64,000 nt of DNA, taken from assembly GCF_003663945.1 (NCBI RefSeq), contig NZ_RCCH01000008.1, forward strand, positions 124,001 through 188,000. The letters run 5' to 3'. A model generated the notes under the pieces. The model was not told where the DNA came from and did not search any database. It worked only from the letters and a program-made list of their open reading frames with translations. Made by a program: the position numbers and the translations under genes. This DNA comes from Lacinutrix venerupis (GTDB lineage Bacteria; Bacteroidota; Bacteroidia; Flavobacteriales; Flavobacteriaceae). The first letter of the stretch is position 1; the number at the start of each line of letters is the position of its first letter. Below, one piece after another: positions 62,981 through 64,000 of this stretch.

Positions 62981-64000
62981 TTATGCGCTAATTATTTGTC
63001 TGTAAACATTACTTGTTTCGATTATTTGGTGGATGTCGTTATCATTTATCTCTTTCTTTTTATCTGCGAAACTTAAAAAGTTTGAATAGACATCGTCTAA
63101 TTGAAGTTTAGTTAATTCGTAACCAACATTTTTTGCTCTATAAGCTAATGCAGCACGGCCACTTCTTGCGGTTAAAACAATGGCAGATTCTGTAACACCA
63201 ACATCTTTAGGGTCTATAATTTCGTAAGTTTCACGGTTTTTAATTACGCCATCTTGATGAATTCCTGAGCTATGAGCAAATGCATTGGCTCCAACAATTG
63301 CTTTGTTAGGTTGCGTGTATATTCCCATACTATCTGAAACAAGTTGGCTTAATCCGTAAAGCATTTCAGTTTTTATATTAGTATCTAAATTAAGGTGAGG
63401 ATGTTGTTTTAAAACCATAACAACTTCTTCTAAAGCAGTATTACCTGCACGTTCTCCAATGCCATTTATAGTACATTCAATTTGTCTTGCTCCATTAATA
63501 ACGCCTTCAATAGAGTTTGCTGTTGCTAACCCTAAATCGTTATGGCAATGGCAAGATAAAATGGCTTTTTCTATGCCTTTTACGTTTTCTTTTAAGTACT
63601 TGATTTTTGCGCCATATTCACTTGGTAAGCAATAGCCAGTTGTGTCTGGAATATTTAAAACAGTAGCTCCTGCTTTAATTGCTGCTTCGCAAACTTTAGC
63701 AAGATATTCGTTATCTGTACGTCCGGCGTCTTCTGCATAAAACTCCACATCTTCAACGAAAGATTTTGCGTATTTTACAGCGTCGTAAGCACGCTCAATA
63801 ATTGTTTGTCTGTCAGATTTGAACTTGTGTAAAATGTGTGAGTCTGAGGTGCCAATGCCAGTATGTATTCTTGGTTTTGCTGCATGTTTTAATGCTTCAG
63901 CAGCTACTTTAATGTCGTTTTCTACTGCTCTAGTTAAACCGCAAACTTTTGCATTTTTTACTATTTTTGAAATAGCTTCAACAGAGTTAAAATCTCCAGG
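62981..64000 (-). CDS. leuA: 2-Isopropylmalate synthase, N-terminus cut by window edge
   Basis: The frame is open through position 64000, so 340 codons are visible and the start lies outside. It reads [19 protein letters not shown], then [30 protein letters not shown] with the metal-binding HxH, and [10 protein letters not shown]. The GTG at 63748 that could be taken as a start is inside the conserved core and is not real. Condenses acetyl-CoA with 2-ketoisovalerate. A long C-terminal regulatory domain is absent: only about 80 residues follow the [11 protein letters not shown] motif, so this is a short form. Confidence 0.93.
   Translation of the reverse strand, partial: PGDFNSVEAISKIVKNAKVCGLTRAVENDIKVAAEALKHAAKPRIHTGIGTSDSHILHKFKSDRQTIIERAYDAVKYAKSFVEDVEFYAEDAGRTDNEYLAKVCEAAIKAGATVLNIPDTTGYCLPSEYGAKIKYLKENVKGIEKAILSCHCHNDLGLATANSIEGVINGARQIECTINGIGERAGNTALEEVVMVLKQHPHLNLDTNIKTEMLYGLSQLVSDSMGIYTQPNKAIVGANAFAHSSGIHQDGVIKNRETYEIIDPKDVGVTESAIVLTARSGRAALAYRAKNVGYELTKLQLDDVYSNFLSFADKKKEINDNDIHQIIETSNVYRQIISA

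Noticed and set aside
63746-63748. GTG start giving a 255-residue LeuA
   Set aside because: The frame continues upstream with conserved LeuA sequence to the window edge; the GTG codes for an internal valine.
1-64000. tRNA, rRNA, IS elements or prophage
   Set aside because: I looked through the intergenic regions and found no cloverleaf-like sequence, rRNA segments, transposase or phage genes.

Overview
This window looks like chromosomal DNA of a marine-type member of the Flavobacteriaceae (Bacteroidota). The base composition is AT-rich. There is a SusC/SusD outer-membrane pair, a TamL lipoprotein with TamB, a DUF3095 protein, and two matches to the Bacteroidota -7 promoter element TAnnTTTG. 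A succinyl-type arginine pathway (an N-acyl-ornithine carbamoyltransferase instead of a standard ArgF) and short palindromic repeats typical of flavobacterial intergenic regions point the same way. The genus cannot be fixed from the sequence alone. I see no rRNA, tRNA, insertion sequence, prophage or CRISPR array.

Region 1 (1-8509). A minus-strand set reads FAD/NAD(P) oxidoreductase, membrane polyferredoxin, YwqK/MORN-like secreted protein, and a GT2 glycosyltransferase cut by the window edge. Divergent from it, a plus-strand set encodes a DUF547 protein, an outer-membrane barrel, a GH113-like lipoprotein, a small Omp85 protein and a PPP-type phosphatase.

Region 2 (8524-22010), the most unusual part. 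Thirteen minus-strand genes are packed with gaps of 66 bp or less and run from 22010 down to 8524. In order of transcription they are: AhpD/CMD-like protein, arsenosugar radical-SAM enzyme ArsS, a divergent TIGR04282-like protein, SusC, SusD, a sodium:solute symporter, a metallophosphoesterase-fold protein that has lost its metal ligands and gained cysteines, a periplasmic rhodanese, a canonical TIGR04282 protein, purine nucleoside phosphorylase, a di-iron membrane hydroxylase, a DUF547 lipoprotein and the TIGR04283 glycosyltransferase. ArsS and the TIGR04282/TIGR04283 families are the known arsenosugar (rSAM/selenodomain) set. The embedded SusCD, symporter, phosphorylase, rhodanese and hydroxylase suggest a complete route that imports, builds, thiolates or lipidates organoarsenicals. 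That route is an inference.

Region 3 (22119-31174). A small conserved-looking protein, TamL and TamB for outer-membrane biogenesis, and a divergent DUF3095 cyclase-like protein.

Region 4 (31338-47857). Plus-strand ilvD-ilvB-ilvN-ilvC-ilvA is followed by a 420 bp gap that holds a 21-residue leader ORF ending in five consecutive arginine codons. Then come GNAT-argG-argC-proC-argD-argF'-argB-argE-argH. This strongly suggests arginine-sensing translational attenuation of the arginine operon. Several intergenic spacers hold palindromic repeats.

Region 5 (47939-64000). Minus-strand gltB-gltD (glutamate synthase) diverges from a porin-glnK-amtB ammonium-uptake operon, which carries two matching inverted repeats 53 bp apart in its promoter. 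A convergent pair of terminators separates amtB from ppc. Minus-strand leuA (cut by the window edge)-leuC-leuD-leuB-ppc ends the window. Regions 4 and 5 together form an amino-acid and nitrogen assimilation block: ammonium uptake, glutamate synthesis, PEP carboxylation, and Ile/Val, Leu and Arg synthesis.
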